A stretch of DNA of 64,000 nt from Microbulbifer sp. Q7 (GTDB lineage Bacteria; Pseudomonadota; Gammaproteobacteria; Pseudomonadales; Cellvibrionaceae). Position numbers and translations under genes: made by a program. Location of the stretch: assembly GCF_001639145.1 (NCBI RefSeq), contig NZ_LROY01000002.1, positions 124,001 through 188,000 on the forward strand, in the 5' to 3' direction. The notes beneath the pieces were generated by a model. It saw only the letters and a program-made list of their open reading frames with translations. It searched no databases and was not told the DNA's origin. This document shows positions 45,160 to 55,389 of this stretch, in pieces; the stretch's first letter is position 1, and each line of letters starts with the position of its first letter.

Positions 45160-46065
45160 TCACTTTTTGTCGTTTGGGCCTTCAATGCCCTTGGGCCACT
45201 TTTTTGTTTCCACCGCCGGTTGTTGATCGAACGGAATATTCCGTCCGTTGGGGCCTTTGCCTGGGTCGCCTTCGGTCCAGATACGCTCTACCCACAATAC
45301 GGTTCCGCCGGCCACCGCCGCTGGCATCACGAAAATATTCAGGATCGGCACCATCTTTGCCAGCATCACGCTGCCGCCGAAGCCGAGGGTGGTGAACTTC
45401 TTGCGCAGCAGTACGCTTTTCAGTTCCGTGAACGAGCGCTGGTGGTTGTCCAGCGGGTAGTCCACGTACTGGATTGCCATACACCAGGCCCCCCAGAGTG
45501 CGCCGAGAATGGCGGGGATAAAGACCGTCCAGCTAGTGAGCAGGGCAATCACAAAGATCACAATGCCCCAGCCGATAAAATACATGAGCTTGCGCAGTTC
45601 CCGGCCCAGGGTGCGGAACACCATGCTGTGCAGTGCTTCCGGGGGCGGTGGGTGGCCGGTGAGGAGTTCTTCGACTTTTTCTGCGAGCAGGCCGTTAAAC
45701 GGTGCGGCAATGATGTTGGTGATGATGCCGAACAGGTAACCGTAGACAAAGAAGAACAACAGCACCACGACGATGGCGATCAGCCACGCCAGCCACTGAA
45801 ACACGCTTGCCGCCCAGTCTGCGCCCTTGGCCAGAATCGCTCGCCACCAGGACATGTCGGAGGTGTCGACGGGGGTGTCGGAGAGCAGGCTGCCGATATA
45901 GCGGCCGAGGTCGTCGAACTGGCTGACCATCAGGACGCCCAATGCGATAAACAGCACCAGGTTGATCAGCAGCGGCATAATGATAAACGGGCGCAGCTCC
46001 TTCCGGGTGAGCAGCTGCGCTCCCCGGACTAATGCGTGTGCGCCGTGTGCCGGGTTGGAAGTCAT
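45160..46065 (-). CDS. cysZ: Sulfate transporter CysZ-like (EI24/CysZ family) membrane protein
   Basis: A 301-residue inner-membrane protein with about four to five hydrophobic segments. It shares the CysZ pattern RPFIIMPLLINLVLF near the N-terminus, IAAPFNGLLAEKVEELLTG (~118-136), the AIQYVDYPLDNHQ motif (~198-210) and VPILNIFVMPAAVAGGTVLWVE (~238-259). CysZ takes up sulfate for assimilation. The hydrophilic C-terminal tail of about 40 residues makes it longer than the ~253-residue enterobacterial protein. It starts three bases after the PA4642-like gene ends, so the two form an operon. Confidence 0.88.
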   Translation of the reverse strand: MTSNPAHGAHALVRGAQLLTRKELRPFIIMPLLINLVLFIALGVLMVSQFDDLGRYIGSLLSDTPVDTSDMSWWRAILAKGADWAASVFQWLAWLIAIVVVLLFFFVYGYLFGIITNIIAAPFNGLLAEKVEELLTGHPPPPEALHSMVFRTLGRELRKLMYFIGWGIVIFVIALLTSWTVFIPAILGALWGAWCMAIQYVDYPLDNHQRSFTELKSVLLRKKFTTLGFGGSVMLAKMVPILNIFVMPAAVAGGTVLWVERIWTEGDPGKGPNGRNIPFDQQPAVETKKWPKGIEGPNDKK

Positions 46066-46068
46066 GTC

Positions 46069-46365
46069 TTACTGTGCTCCTGCGGCCTTCAGAATGTCGG
46101 CATACTCGGCACTCTGTTCGTGTTCACTGATCCGCGCCAGCAGTGTCTGGCCTTCAGGGCTCTGGCTGTTCAGGTCCAGCCCCTGTTTATTGAACAGGCG
46201 TACGAAGGTTTCAAAATTCTCAGCCTTCATGCCGCGGTAGGCGCGTTCCAGCAGGTAGAAATCCCGATTGAATCCTTCCGGTGCTTCTCCCACCAGAAAT
46301 CCGGCGATACGCTCGTCGTCGAAGACTTCACCGAGGACTTTTTGCTTGTCTTTTTTCAGGCTCAC
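46069..46365 (-). CDS. PA4642-family small protein of unknown function
   Basis: A 98-residue soluble protein beginning MSLKKDKQKVLGEVFDDERI, the family signature in Pseudomonas-like genomes. The middle LLERAYRGMKAENFETFVRLF and the end are helical and charged. There is no signal, membrane segment or catalytic motif. Its gene lies three bases upstream of cysZ. Function is unknown. Confidence 0.82.
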   Translation of the reverse strand: MSLKKDKQKVLGEVFDDERIAGFLVGEAPEGFNRDFYLLERAYRGMKAENFETFVRLFNKQGLDLNSQSPEGQTLLARISEHEQSAEYADILKAAGAQ

Positions 46366-46442
46366 TTGTTAATTCCTTTTGTGCTCTGATCTTAATTTAG
46401 TGCCTATCTTCAGGTCAGCCCGCTGCTGGGGTGCCTTGTGGC

Positions 46443-46568
46443 GGTGGTGCGGCCGGGGCTTGTTTGCGAAACACGAGCTAGGCGCCCCCCCGTTAACCCA
46501 TCCATGGGGACTCTTCCGCGAGGTCCCTCTCGCGGAAGGTTTCGCAAACAAGCCCCGGCCGCACCACC
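46443..46568. repeat. Very long inverted repeat (30-bp perfect arms)
   Basis: Arms 46443-46472 and 46539-46568 are perfect reverse complements over 30 bp. Inside is a second perfect hairpin, TTCCGCGAG (46514-46522) with CTCGCGGAA (46529-46537). It lies upstream of the PA4642-like gene in the 444-bp gap to gatB, which holds no gene that I can support. Confidence 0.85.
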
Positions 46569-46647
46569 TTCGCATCGAGGTATAGTGCTTCCGAGAAACT
46601 GTTGTGTATTGCTACGAAGCGCAATTGTTCAAATCTAAGGGCAAGTG

Positions 46648-46755
46648 CCGGGTGAGACTTTTCGAAAGCGTCGGCGACAGGGACGTCGCCGACGCAGCGT
46701 ACAGGGATGTATTCCCAGGGGGACGCCTAGTTCGGTTTCGAAAAGCTTTACCCGG
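46648..46755. repeat. Large stem-loop repeat element 2
   Basis: Outer arms begin CCGGGT (46648-46653) and end ACCCGG (46750-46755), with CTTTTCGAAA and TTTCGAAAAG inside. The core hairpin is 46668-46678 with 46685-46695. The core is an inverted, 44/47 match to the element at 44966-45077. It sits just past the gatB 3' end. Confidence 0.78.
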
Positions 46756-46809
46756 TGCCCGTCCGCCACCGGAGGCAGGGTAGAACCACCAATACCTCCG
46801 GGCTGGAAA

Positions 46810-48261
46810 TCAGAGCAAAGCGTCCAATTTCTCTTTCAGAATCTTGTTGATCATCTGCGGATTCGCCTGCCCCTTGGAGGCCTTCATGATCTGGCCCACA
46901 AAGAAGCCCATCATCTTGGGTCGCTTGTCCGGATCCGCGTTGCGGTAATTTTCCACCTGGGAAGCAGAAGCCGCGATCACATCGTCCACCATCTTCTCAA
47001 TGGCCCCGGTGTCGGAAACCTGCTTCAGTCCCTTGGCTTCAATCACCGTATCCGCATCACCGTCACCATTCGCCATCGCCTCAAACACCTGCTTGGCGAT
47101 CTTGGAGGAAATAGTGTTGTCCTTGATGCGTGCGATCAGGCCCGCCAGGTGCTCCGCAGACACCGGAGAGTCAGCGATGGACTTTTCCTCGCGGTTCAAC
47201 AGCGCCGCCAGCTCACCCATTACCCAGTTAGCCGCCAGCTTTGGTTCGCCACTCTTGGCCGCAACCTGCTCGAAATAATCCGCCGTCGCCCGCTCCTGGG
47301 TCAGCTGGTCCGCGTCGTAGGCAGAAAGTCCGTAGTCTTTCTCAAAGCGCGCGCACTTCGCATCTGGCAGCTCCGGCAATTCACCGCGCACCTGCTCGAT
47401 GTAATCGTCGGTGAGCACCACCGGCAGCAGGTCGGGGCAGGGGAAGTAGCGGTAATCGTTGGCCACTTCCTTGCTGCGCATGGAGCGGGTTTCGTTTTTG
47501 TCCGCGTCGTACAGGCGGGTTTCCTGTGTCACCTTACCGCCGTCTTCGATCAGATCGATCTGGCGCTGGGCCTCTACCTTGATCGCCTTCTCGATAAAGC
47601 GGAAGGAGTTCAGGTTCTTGATCTCGGTACGGGTGCCCAGTTCTTCCTCACCCTTGAGGCGCACTGACACGTTGGCGTCACAGCGCAGCGAGCCCTGGGA
47701 CATGTCGCCGTCGGAGATGCCGAGATAGGTCACGATGCTGTGGATTTTTTTCAGGTAGGCAACGGCCTCCGCGGCGCTGCGCATATCCGGTTCGGACACA
47801 ATTTCGATCAGTGGGGTGCCGGCGCGGTTGAGATCGATACCGGACATTCCATGAAAATCCTCATGGAGCGATTTGCCTGCGTCCTCTTCCAGATGCGCGT
47901 GATGCAAACGCACGGTCTTGCTGCTGCCGTCTTCCAGGTGAATTTCGATCTGGCCTTCGCCAACGATCGGCTTTTCCAGCTGGGTGGTCTGGTAGCCTTT
48001 GGGCAGGTCCGGGTAGAAATAGTTCTTGCGCTCGAACACCGAGCGCTTGCCGATTTCCGCGTTCATGGCGAGGCCGAACATCACCGCAAAACGGAAGGCT
48101 TCTTCGTTAGGAACCGGCAGGGTGCCCGGCATGGCCAGGTCGATGGCGCAGGCCTGGGTGTTGGGCTCGGCACCAAATGCGGTGCTGGCGCCGGAGAAAA
48201 TTTTCGATTGGGTGGCCAGTTGCACATGCACTTCCAGCCCGATAACGACTTCCCATTCCAC
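46810..48261 (-). CDS. gatB: Aspartyl/glutamyl-tRNA amidotransferase subunit B
   Basis: A 483-residue subunit that activates misacylated Glu-tRNA(Gln) or Asp-tRNA(Asn) for amidation. It begins [24 protein letters not shown], the family signature. [20 protein letters not shown] (~145-164) and [13 protein letters not shown] (~193-205) are conserved, and a YqeY-like C-terminal tail covers ~400-483. It is the last gene of gatC-gatA-gatB, 22 bp after gatA. Zinc-binding cysteines near residues 43-60 of some homologues are not evident. Confidence 0.97.
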   Translation of the reverse strand: MEWEVVIGLEVHVQLATQSKIFSGASTAFGAEPNTQACAIDLAMPGTLPVPNEEAFRFAVMFGLAMNAEIGKRSVFERKNYFYPDLPKGYQTTQLEKPIVGEGQIEIHLEDGSSKTVRLHHAHLEEDAGKSLHEDFHGMSGIDLNRAGTPLIEIVSEPDMRSAAEAVAYLKKIHSIVTYLGISDGDMSQGSLRCDANVSVRLKGEEELGTRTEIKNLNSFRFIEKAIKVEAQRQIDLIEDGGKVTQETRLYDADKNETRSMRSKEVANDYRYFPCPDLLPVVLTDDYIEQVRGELPELPDAKCARFEKDYGLSAYDADQLTQERATADYFEQVAAKSGEPKLAANWVMGELAALLNREEKSIADSPVSAEHLAGLIARIKDNTISSKIAKQVFEAMANGDGDADTVIEAKGLKQVSDTGAIEKMVDDVIAASASQVENYRNADPDKRPKMMGFFVGQIMKASKGQANPQMINKILKEKLDALL

Positions 48262-48283
48262 GTCGTTTCTCCTTAATTTCTAC

Positions 48284-49738
48284 TTATTGTGCTGCCGGGG
48301 CGGTTTGCTGGTGCCAATCACTGGCGAGCTGGAACTGGTGCGCCACATTGAGCATGCGCGACTCGTCCAGGTAGTTGCCAATGATCTGCAGGCCAACGGG
48401 CAAGCCGTGGGCGAAACCGCAGGGGATGGACATGCCGGGCAGGCCGGCCAGATTGGTGGCGATGGTGTAAATGTCTTCCAGATACATGGCCACCGGGTCG
48501 GCATTTTTTTCGCCCAGCTTGAAGGCGGGGTTCGGGGCGGTGGGTCCCATGATGACGTCCACCTTGTCGAACGCGTCGACAAAGTCCTGTTTGATCAGGC
48601 GGCGCACCTGTTGGGCTTTGTTGTAGTAGGCGTCGTAGTAGCCGGCTGACAGGGCGTAGCTGCCTACTAAGATGCGGCGTTTTACTTCCTCGCCGAAGCC
48701 TTCACCGCGGGAGCGCATGTACAGGTCGCGCAGGTCGGCCGGATTCTCACAACGGTAGCCGTAGCGCACCCCGTCGAAACGGGACAGGTTGGCGGAGGCC
48801 TCTGCCGGGGCAATCACGTAATAGGCGGGTACCGCCAGCTTGCTGTGGGGCAGGCTGATTTCCACCAGTTCGGCGCCGAGCTGTTCGTACGCCTTGAGGG
48901 CTTCCTGCACCCGCGCGCCCACCTCGCTGTCGAGGCCTTCGCCAAAGTACTCGCTGGGTACGCCAATTTTGAGCCCTTTGATGGGGTCGCCAAGGCTGGC
49001 GGTGTAGTCCTGCGCAGGGCGGTCCAGGCAGGTGGAATCTTTTTTGTCCGGGCCCGCCATTACCGACAGCATCAGCGCGGCGTCTTCCGCGGTGCGGGCA
49101 ATGGGGCCGCCCTGATCGAGGCTGGAAGCAAACGCGATCATGCCCCAGCGTGATACGCGGCCGTAGGTGGGCTTGAGGCCGGTGGTACCGGTCATGGCCG
49201 CGGGCTGGCGGATGGAGCCGCCGGTGTCGGTGGCGGTGGTGCCGGGTACCAGTAATGCGGCCACCGCAGCGGCGGAACCGCCGGAAGAGCCGCCGGGAAT
49301 CCGCTCGATGTCCCAGGGGTTCTTCACCGCGCCATAAAAGCTGGATTCATTGGAGGAGCCCATGGCGAACTCGTCCATATTGGTTTTGCCCAGGCTCACC
49401 GCGCCCGCCTGCTGGAAGTTGTCCACCACCGTCGCGTCGTAGGGCGGCACGAAGTTGTCGAGCATTTTCGAGCCGCAGCTGGTGCGTACGCCACTGGTGC
49501 AGAAAATGTCCTTGTGGGCAATGGGCACGCCGCACAGGGCAGGGGCGTTGCCCTCGGCCAGGCGCGCATCCGCGGCGGCGGCCTGCTTGATGGCCTGGTC
49601 GCCGGTGACGCTGATGAAGCTGTTGAACTGGCTGTCCAGCTGCTGGATGCGCTCCAGCAGGTGGCTGGTGATCTCGACGCTGGAGAACTGTTTGTTGCGC
49701 AGGCCGCGCACGATCTCGGCGATGGTCAACTGATGCAT
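48284..49738 (-). CDS. gatA: Aspartyl/glutamyl-tRNA amidotransferase subunit A
   Basis: A 484-residue amidase that releases ammonia from glutamine for the GatB site. The Ser-cis-Ser-Lys triad is present: Lys76 in AHKDIF, Ser151 in PGGSSGGS and Ser175 in [10 protein letters not shown], with the spacing of characterised GatA. It lies between gatC and gatB. The 113-bp gap to gatC contains a 12-bp direct repeat. Confidence 0.97.
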   Translation of the reverse strand: MHQLTIAEIVRGLRNKQFSSVEITSHLLERIQQLDSQFNSFISVTGDQAIKQAAAADARLAEGNAPALCGVPIAHKDIFCTSGVRTSCGSKMLDNFVPPYDATVVDNFQQAGAVSLGKTNMDEFAMGSSNESSFYGAVKNPWDIERIPGGSSGGSAAAVAALLVPGTTATDTGGSIRQPAAMTGTTGLKPTYGRVSRWGMIAFASSLDQGGPIARTAEDAALMLSVMAGPDKKDSTCLDRPAQDYTASLGDPIKGLKIGVPSEYFGEGLDSEVGARVQEALKAYEQLGAELVEISLPHSKLAVPAYYVIAPAEASANLSRFDGVRYGYRCENPADLRDLYMRSRGEGFGEEVKRRILVGSYALSAGYYDAYYNKAQQVRRLIKQDFVDAFDKVDVIMGPTAPNPAFKLGEKNADPVAMYLEDIYTIATNLAGLPGMSIPCGFAHGLPVGLQIIGNYLDESRMLNVAHQFQLASDWHQQTAPAAQ

Positions 49739-49851
49739 GGGAAATCCGGTTTCTTGTCTATTCTGTATTCGCTTGCAGCGGGCGGGTCGCTGTTAGATTG
49801 TTGCTAGGTCGCGGTAAGGTCGCTGTTAGGTCAATGAATCGAATCGCTCGG

Positions 49852-50139
49852 TCAGTCGATGACCTTGGGTACCAGAAACAGGCCCGCTTCCGTTTGTGGC
49901 GCCAGGGCGAGGAATTCTTCACGGCGGTTGGGCTCGGTGACTTCGTCTTTGCGCAGCACCTGCACCTCCTCGAGGGGGTGGGCCATGGGCTCCACGCCGT
50001 CGGTGTTGACGGCCTGCAGCTGGTCGACCAGTTGCAGTACATCGCCCAAGCGGCTGCTGACTTCGTCGATGGTTTCTTCGGAAATGGCGATGCGGGCCAG
50101 TTCGGCCAGCTTTTCAACGGTTTGCGCGTCCACGGCCAT
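49852..50139 (-). CDS. gatC: Aspartyl/glutamyl-tRNA amidotransferase subunit C
   Basis: A 95-residue belt subunit that holds GatA and GatB together. The pattern VEKLAELARIAISEETIDEVSSRLGDVLQLVDQLQAVNTDGVEPMAHP is the family core. It is the first gene of the gat operon, divergent from mreB, a common arrangement in gammaproteobacteria. The presence of GatCAB beside two tRNA-Gln genes fits indirect Gln-tRNA or Asn-tRNA synthesis, though which one is used cannot be told here. Confidence 0.95.
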   Translation of the reverse strand: MAVDAQTVEKLAELARIAISEETIDEVSSRLGDVLQLVDQLQAVNTDGVEPMAHPLEEVQVLRKDEVTEPNRREEFLALAPQTEAGLFLVPKVID

Positions 50140-51539
<1,400 letters not shown>

Positions 51540-51717
51540 TTTTTTTGCGATAAGGATGCGGCGCTCAGGGACTGCAGGCGCCGCCGCCCGACAAGCGCAG
51601 GGAAATGCGCGAGCCAATAACAACAGCTGCTAACAACAGTACTGCGCAACAGGTCGATGGGGGCCGCCCATTAAACCGCTATTTACCCGAGGTCCGTCAC
51701 CGGAGTCCCGCATCATT

Positions 51718-52548
51718 GTGCTGGGCGCGCTGGCGACCGCACTCATCCTGATCAACCTCTATACCGACTGGCTGGATCCTGTGCGCGAGCGCCTGTCCAG
51801 CCTTTCCGCCCCCTTTTACTGGATTACCGGAACCCCCTCCCGCGTCGGCGGTTGGGCGGGCGAGCAGCTACGTACCCGTGAGGAGCTGCTGGAAGAAAAC
51901 AGCCGTCTCAAGCATCAGGTGATGCTGCTGGAGCAACAGACCCAGCTGCTGGCGTCGGTGCGTGCGGAAAATACCCAGCTCAAAGAACTCATGAACTCGG
52001 CCGAGAGTGTGGACCAGCGCGTGCTGGTGGCCCAGGTGATCGGTGTGTCTCCGGATCCGCTGGAGCATGTGGTGATCATCGACAAAGGGCGCAGCGATGG
52101 TGTGGAGCAGGGGTCGGCGATCATGGATGCCAGCGGCCTGCTTGGCCAGGTCATCGAAGCTGGGGATATTTCGAGCCGGGTGCTGCTGATAACTGACGCC
52201 AACCACGCGCTCCCCGTGCAGGTGCTGCGCAACAGTGTGCGTGCCGTGGCCGAGGGTACCGGTGATCTCTACCGCCTGAAGCTGCGCCACCTGGCCAATA
52301 CCAGCGATATCCGCGAAGGGGACCTGTTGCTCAGTTCCGGTCTCGGTGGCCGTTTCCCCGCCGGTTATCCAGTGGGCGAGGTCATTGCGGTCAAGCGTGA
52401 CCCCGGCCGCGCCTTCGCTGAAGTGGATGTACAGCCGCGGGGGCGTATGAATCGCAGTCGTTTTGTGCTGGCGGTGATCCCGGAAGAGCAAAATGGCGTC
52501 GGCGGCCTGGAACAGCCGCTTGGCGACGGTTTGGTGCCCCAGGACTGA
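51718..52548 (+). CDS. mreC: Rod-shape-determining protein MreC (start codon problem)
   Basis: At least 276 residues. A transmembrane segment near the N-terminus, a coiled coil (~45-85, EELLEENSRLKHQVMLLEQQ) and two β-domains (VIGVSPDPLEHVVIIDKGRSDGV, GDLLLSSGLGGRFPAGYPVGEV) identify MreC. GTG 51718 is the first standard start codon in frame, but the family N-terminus clearly extends upstream: the same frame from 51670 reads IKPLFTRGPSPESRII. A well-placed ATG at 51657 is one base out of frame because of a G5 run at 51659-51663. The true start is therefore probably 51657 after a one-base correction, or a rare codon. It follows mreB by about 120 bp. Confidence 0.9.
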   Translation: MLGALATALILINLYTDWLDPVRERLSSLSAPFYWITGTPSRVGGWAGEQLRTREELLEENSRLKHQVMLLEQQTQLLASVRAENTQLKELMNSAESVDQRVLVAQVIGVSPDPLEHVVIIDKGRSDGVEQGSAIMDASGLLGQVIEAGDISSRVLLITDANHALPVQVLRNSVRAVAEGTGDLYRLKLRHLANTSDIREGDLLLSSGLGGRFPAGYPVGEVIAVKRDPGRAFAEVDVQPRGRMNRSRFVLAVIPEEQNGVGGLEQPLGDGLVPQD

Positions 52549-52552
52549 ATCC

Positions 52553-53032
52553 ATGGAAGCCCATAACCGCTGGTTCATTCTGCTGACGATTTTTGTTGCC
52601 CTGTTGCTGGCGGTGATGCCACTGCCCACCAGCTGGCTCTGGTTTCGCCCGGCGTTCTGTGCACTGCTGGTGATCTTCTGGACCACCCGGATGCCCCAGG
52701 AACTGGGTGTTGGTTTTGCCTGGATGGTGGGCCTGGTGGAAGACCTGGTCACCGGGGCGACGCTGGGTGCGCATGCGCTGGCGCTGGCGGTGCTGGCGTA
52801 CTTCAGCCTGCTCACCTATCGCCGTACGCGGGCGTTCAACCCGGGGCAGCAGCTGATGTGGGTCTTTGTGCTGGTGGGGATCAATCAGCTTTTGGGTAAC
52901 TGGGTGCACAGTCTGGCGGGCAAGCCGGTACCGGGTCTGACCTTTTTGTGGCCGGCCCTGACTACGGCACTGTTGTGGCCGCTGATAACGCCCTGGCTGC
53001 ACGGCGCAGCCTCCCGGCTGCAGATACGCTGA
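52553..53032 (+). CDS. mreD: Rod-shape-determining protein MreD
   Basis: A 159-residue membrane protein with five to six hydrophobic segments. WLWFRPAFCALLVIFWTTRMPQELGVGFAWMVGLVEDLVTGATLGAHAL (read in parts) follows the MreD pattern, with GLVEDLVTG and LGAHAL as hallmarks. ATG 52553 is four bases after the mreC stop and gives the usual short N-terminus. It works with MreB and MreC in the elongasome. Confidence 0.93.
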   Translation: MEAHNRWFILLTIFVALLLAVMPLPTSWLWFRPAFCALLVIFWTTRMPQELGVGFAWMVGLVEDLVTGATLGAHALALAVLAYFSLLTYRRTRAFNPGQQLMWVFVLVGINQLLGNWVHSLAGKPVPGLTFLWPALTTALLWPLITPWLHGAASRLQIR

Positions 53033-53103
53033 CCCCGTCGGGGCAAAGCGTGCGCCTGTGCCCGATTCGCGCAAAATAATGTTAAGTAGCGCACGCGGCG
53101 CGG

Positions 53104-53130
53104 TTATTTTTCGAGCGATAACGCTATAAT
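53104..53130 (+). promoter_or_regulatory. Candidate promoter upstream of maf
   Basis: A perfect TATAAT lies at 53125-53130. The best -35 candidate (TTATTT at 53104) is weak and spaced only 15 bp away. It could give maf-rng-yhdP a start independent of mreBCD. Confidence 0.4.
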
Positions 53131-53175
53131 CGGGCCTTTAGCTGACCATACTTGCTTCACCAATAACCATAAGCC

Positions 53176-53823
53176 GTGCCTGTGCCAAATTCCGAAAAAG
53201 AACAGCGCCTGATTCTGGCCTCCGCATCCCCGCGGCGGGCGGAACTGCTGATGCAGATTGGTGTGCCTTTCTCGTCTGCCGCGACCTCGGTCGAAGAGCG
53301 GCGCCATCCCGATGAAACCCCTGAATCCTACGTATTACGCCTGGCCCAGGAAAAGTCCCGCGCCGGGCTCAAGCTGCTGGATGACCCCAATATCTGGTCC
53401 CTGGGTGCGGATACCCTGGGTGTCGTGGATGACGAAATCCTGGAAAAACCCCGCGACTTCACCGATTTTGCCCGCATGATGCGCCTGATGTCCGGTCGCG
53501 AGCATTCGGTATTGACCGCAATCTGCCTCACCGGTGCCGAGCAGTCGTTCAGCGAGGTGGTGGAGACCCGGGTGCGGTTCCGCGAGCTGGATCGGCGCCT
53601 GATCGAGGGGTACTGGAATACCGGGGAGCCGGCCGACAAGGCGGGTGGCTACGGCATTCAGGGCATGGGGGCGTTGCTGGTGGCCTCTATTCATGGCAGT
53701 TATAGCAATGTGGTGGGGTTGCCGCTGGAGACCCTCGGTGGGTTTCTGGAGCGAGCAGGTATTCCCTACTGGCAATTCGACAAGCGCGCTTTTGGCCATT
53801 CAAGTGGCGCAGGGACGATTTAG
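53176..53823 (+). CDS. maf: Maf-family nucleoside triphosphate pyrophosphatase (YhdE type)
   Basis: A 215-residue Maf/HAM1-fold enzyme. [21 protein letters not shown] (~13-33) is the N-terminal signature, [18 protein letters not shown] (~75-92) holds the metal-binding region, and [16 protein letters not shown] (~155-170) is the conserved C-terminal motif. YhdE-type members hydrolyse dTTP and UTP. The likely start is GTG 53176, with GTG 53182 also possible. Its place between mreD and rng is conserved. ADTLG here replaces the more usual ADT-V. Confidence 0.93.
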   Translation: MPVPNSEKEQRLILASASPRRAELLMQIGVPFSSAATSVEERRHPDETPESYVLRLAQEKSRAGLKLLDDPNIWSLGADTLGVVDDEILEKPRDFTDFARMMRLMSGREHSVLTAICLTGAEQSFSEVVETRVRFRELDRRLIEGYWNTGEPADKAGGYGIQGMGALLVASIHGSYSNVVGLPLETLGGFLERAGIPYWQFDKRAFGHSSGAGTI

Positions 53824-53835
53824 GAGTTACGCCCA

Positions 53836-55323
53836 GTGAGCGAAGAGCTACTTATCAACGTGGCGCCGATGGAAACCCGTGTCGCACTCGTCGAAAATGG
53901 CGTGCTACAGGAAGTGTATCTGGAGCGCACCGCCAGCCGCGGCATCGTGGGCAATATCTACAAGGGCAAGGTGGTGCGGGTGTTGCCCGGTATGCAGGCC
54001 GCTTTCGTGGATATCGGCCTGGAGCGGGCGGGCTTTATCCATGCATCGGATATTGCCCCGCTGGACGAGGACGGTATGGAGTCCCGCGAGGGCGATGTGG
54101 CCGACATCCGCGCCCTGGTGCGGGAGGGGCAGTCGCTGGTGGTGCAGGTGGTCAAGGACCCCATCTCCAGTAAGGGCGCCCGTCTCACCACGCACCTTTC
54201 GGTTTCCGCACGCTACCTGGTGTATATGCCGCAGACCCGGCACATCGGTATCTCCAACCGTATTGAAGACGAATCTGAACGCGAGCGCCTGCGGGAGCTG
54301 GTGGACCTGGCCTCGGCAAAACTCGCCGAGGAAGGTCACAGCGGCGATGGTGGCTTTATCTTGCGTACCGTGGCCGAAGGCGTAAGCGAGGAAGAGTTGC
54401 TGCGCGACATCCCATTCCTGTACAAACTCTGGATCGAGCTGGAACAGCGCATCAAGCTCGAGAAAGCGCCGGCGATCATCTACGAAGACCTGCCCCTGTT
54501 CATGCGCGCGCTGCGGGATCTGGCGCGTCCGCACACCGAAAAAATCCGTATCGACTCCCGCGAGGCCCACGCTCGCGCGGCAAAATTCACTGGCAAGTAC
54601 GCCCCGGAAATCGCTCCCAGAATCGAGCACTATCCCGGCGAACGGCCCCTATTTGACCTCTATGGCGTCGAAGAGGAAATCCGCAAGGCGCTGCAGAACA
54701 AAGTCACGCTCAAGTCCGGCGGGTACCTGATCGTCGAGCAGACCGAGGCCATGAGCACCATTGACGTGAATACCGGCGCTTTCGTGGGGCATCGCAATCT
54801 GGAAGAGACCATCTTCAAGACCAATCTGGAAGCGGCCACGGCCATTGCCCGGCAGCTGCGCCTGCGCAACCTCGGCGGCATCATCATCATCGACTTTATC
54901 GATATGCAGGATACCGAGCACCAGCGCCAGGTACTGCGCACCCTGGAAAAGTCACTGGAGCGGGACCACGCCAAGAGCAGTATCACCGGCGTTTCCGAGC
55001 TGGGCCTGGTGGAAATGACGCGCAAGCGCACCCGCGAATCCCTGGGTCAGATTCTCTGCGAACCCTGCCCGGTGTGCGCCGGGCGCGGTACGTTGAAAAC
55101 CGCGGAAACCGTGTGTTACGAAATTTTCCGGGAGATTATTCGTGAGGCGCGGGCCTACGACAGCGAAAAGATCATGGTGCTCGCCAGCCAGGTGGTGATT
55201 GACCTGTTGCTGGACGAGGAGTCCGCCAACGTGGCGGACCTGGAGGAGTTTATTGCGCGCCCCATCCAGTTCCAGGTGGAGCCCATTTACAACCAGGAGC
55301 AGTACGACATTGTACTGGTGTAA
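53836..55323 (+). CDS. rng: Ribonuclease G
   Basis: A 495-residue endoribonuclease that matures the 5' end of 16S rRNA. An S1-like RNA-binding domain covers ~35-125 (GNIYKGKVVRVLPGMQAAFVDIGLERAGFIHASDI). The DNase I-like catalytic part includes TIDVNTGAFVG (~312-322) and IIDFIDM (~355). The zinc-link motif is CEPCPVCAGRGT (~410-421). It lacks the long C-terminal tail of RNase E. GTG 53836 is preceded by AGGAG nine bases away. Confidence 0.97.
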   Translation: MSEELLINVAPMETRVALVENGVLQEVYLERTASRGIVGNIYKGKVVRVLPGMQAAFVDIGLERAGFIHASDIAPLDEDGMESREGDVADIRALVREGQSLVVQVVKDPISSKGARLTTHLSVSARYLVYMPQTRHIGISNRIEDESERERLRELVDLASAKLAEEGHSGDGGFILRTVAEGVSEEELLRDIPFLYKLWIELEQRIKLEKAPAIIYEDLPLFMRALRDLARPHTEKIRIDSREAHARAAKFTGKYAPEIAPRIEHYPGERPLFDLYGVEEEIRKALQNKVTLKSGGYLIVEQTEAMSTIDVNTGAFVGHRNLEETIFKTNLEAATAIARQLRLRNLGGIIIIDFIDMQDTEHQRQVLRTLEKSLERDHAKSSITGVSELGLVEMTRKRTRESLGQILCEPCPVCAGRGTLKTAETVCYEIFREIIREARAYDSEKIMVLASQVVIDLLLDEESANVADLEEFIARPIQFQVEPIYNQEQYDIVLV

Positions 55324-55389
55324 GTTCACCACTGGCACCGCTTGCGGCGGTCCCAACCTGTGCACCTGCGGTAGCGGGAGGGCATCCCG

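Noticed and set aside
51634..51717. Calling mreC a pseudogene
   Set aside because: The rest of the frame is intact and mreD follows normally. One base in a G run accounts for the start problem.
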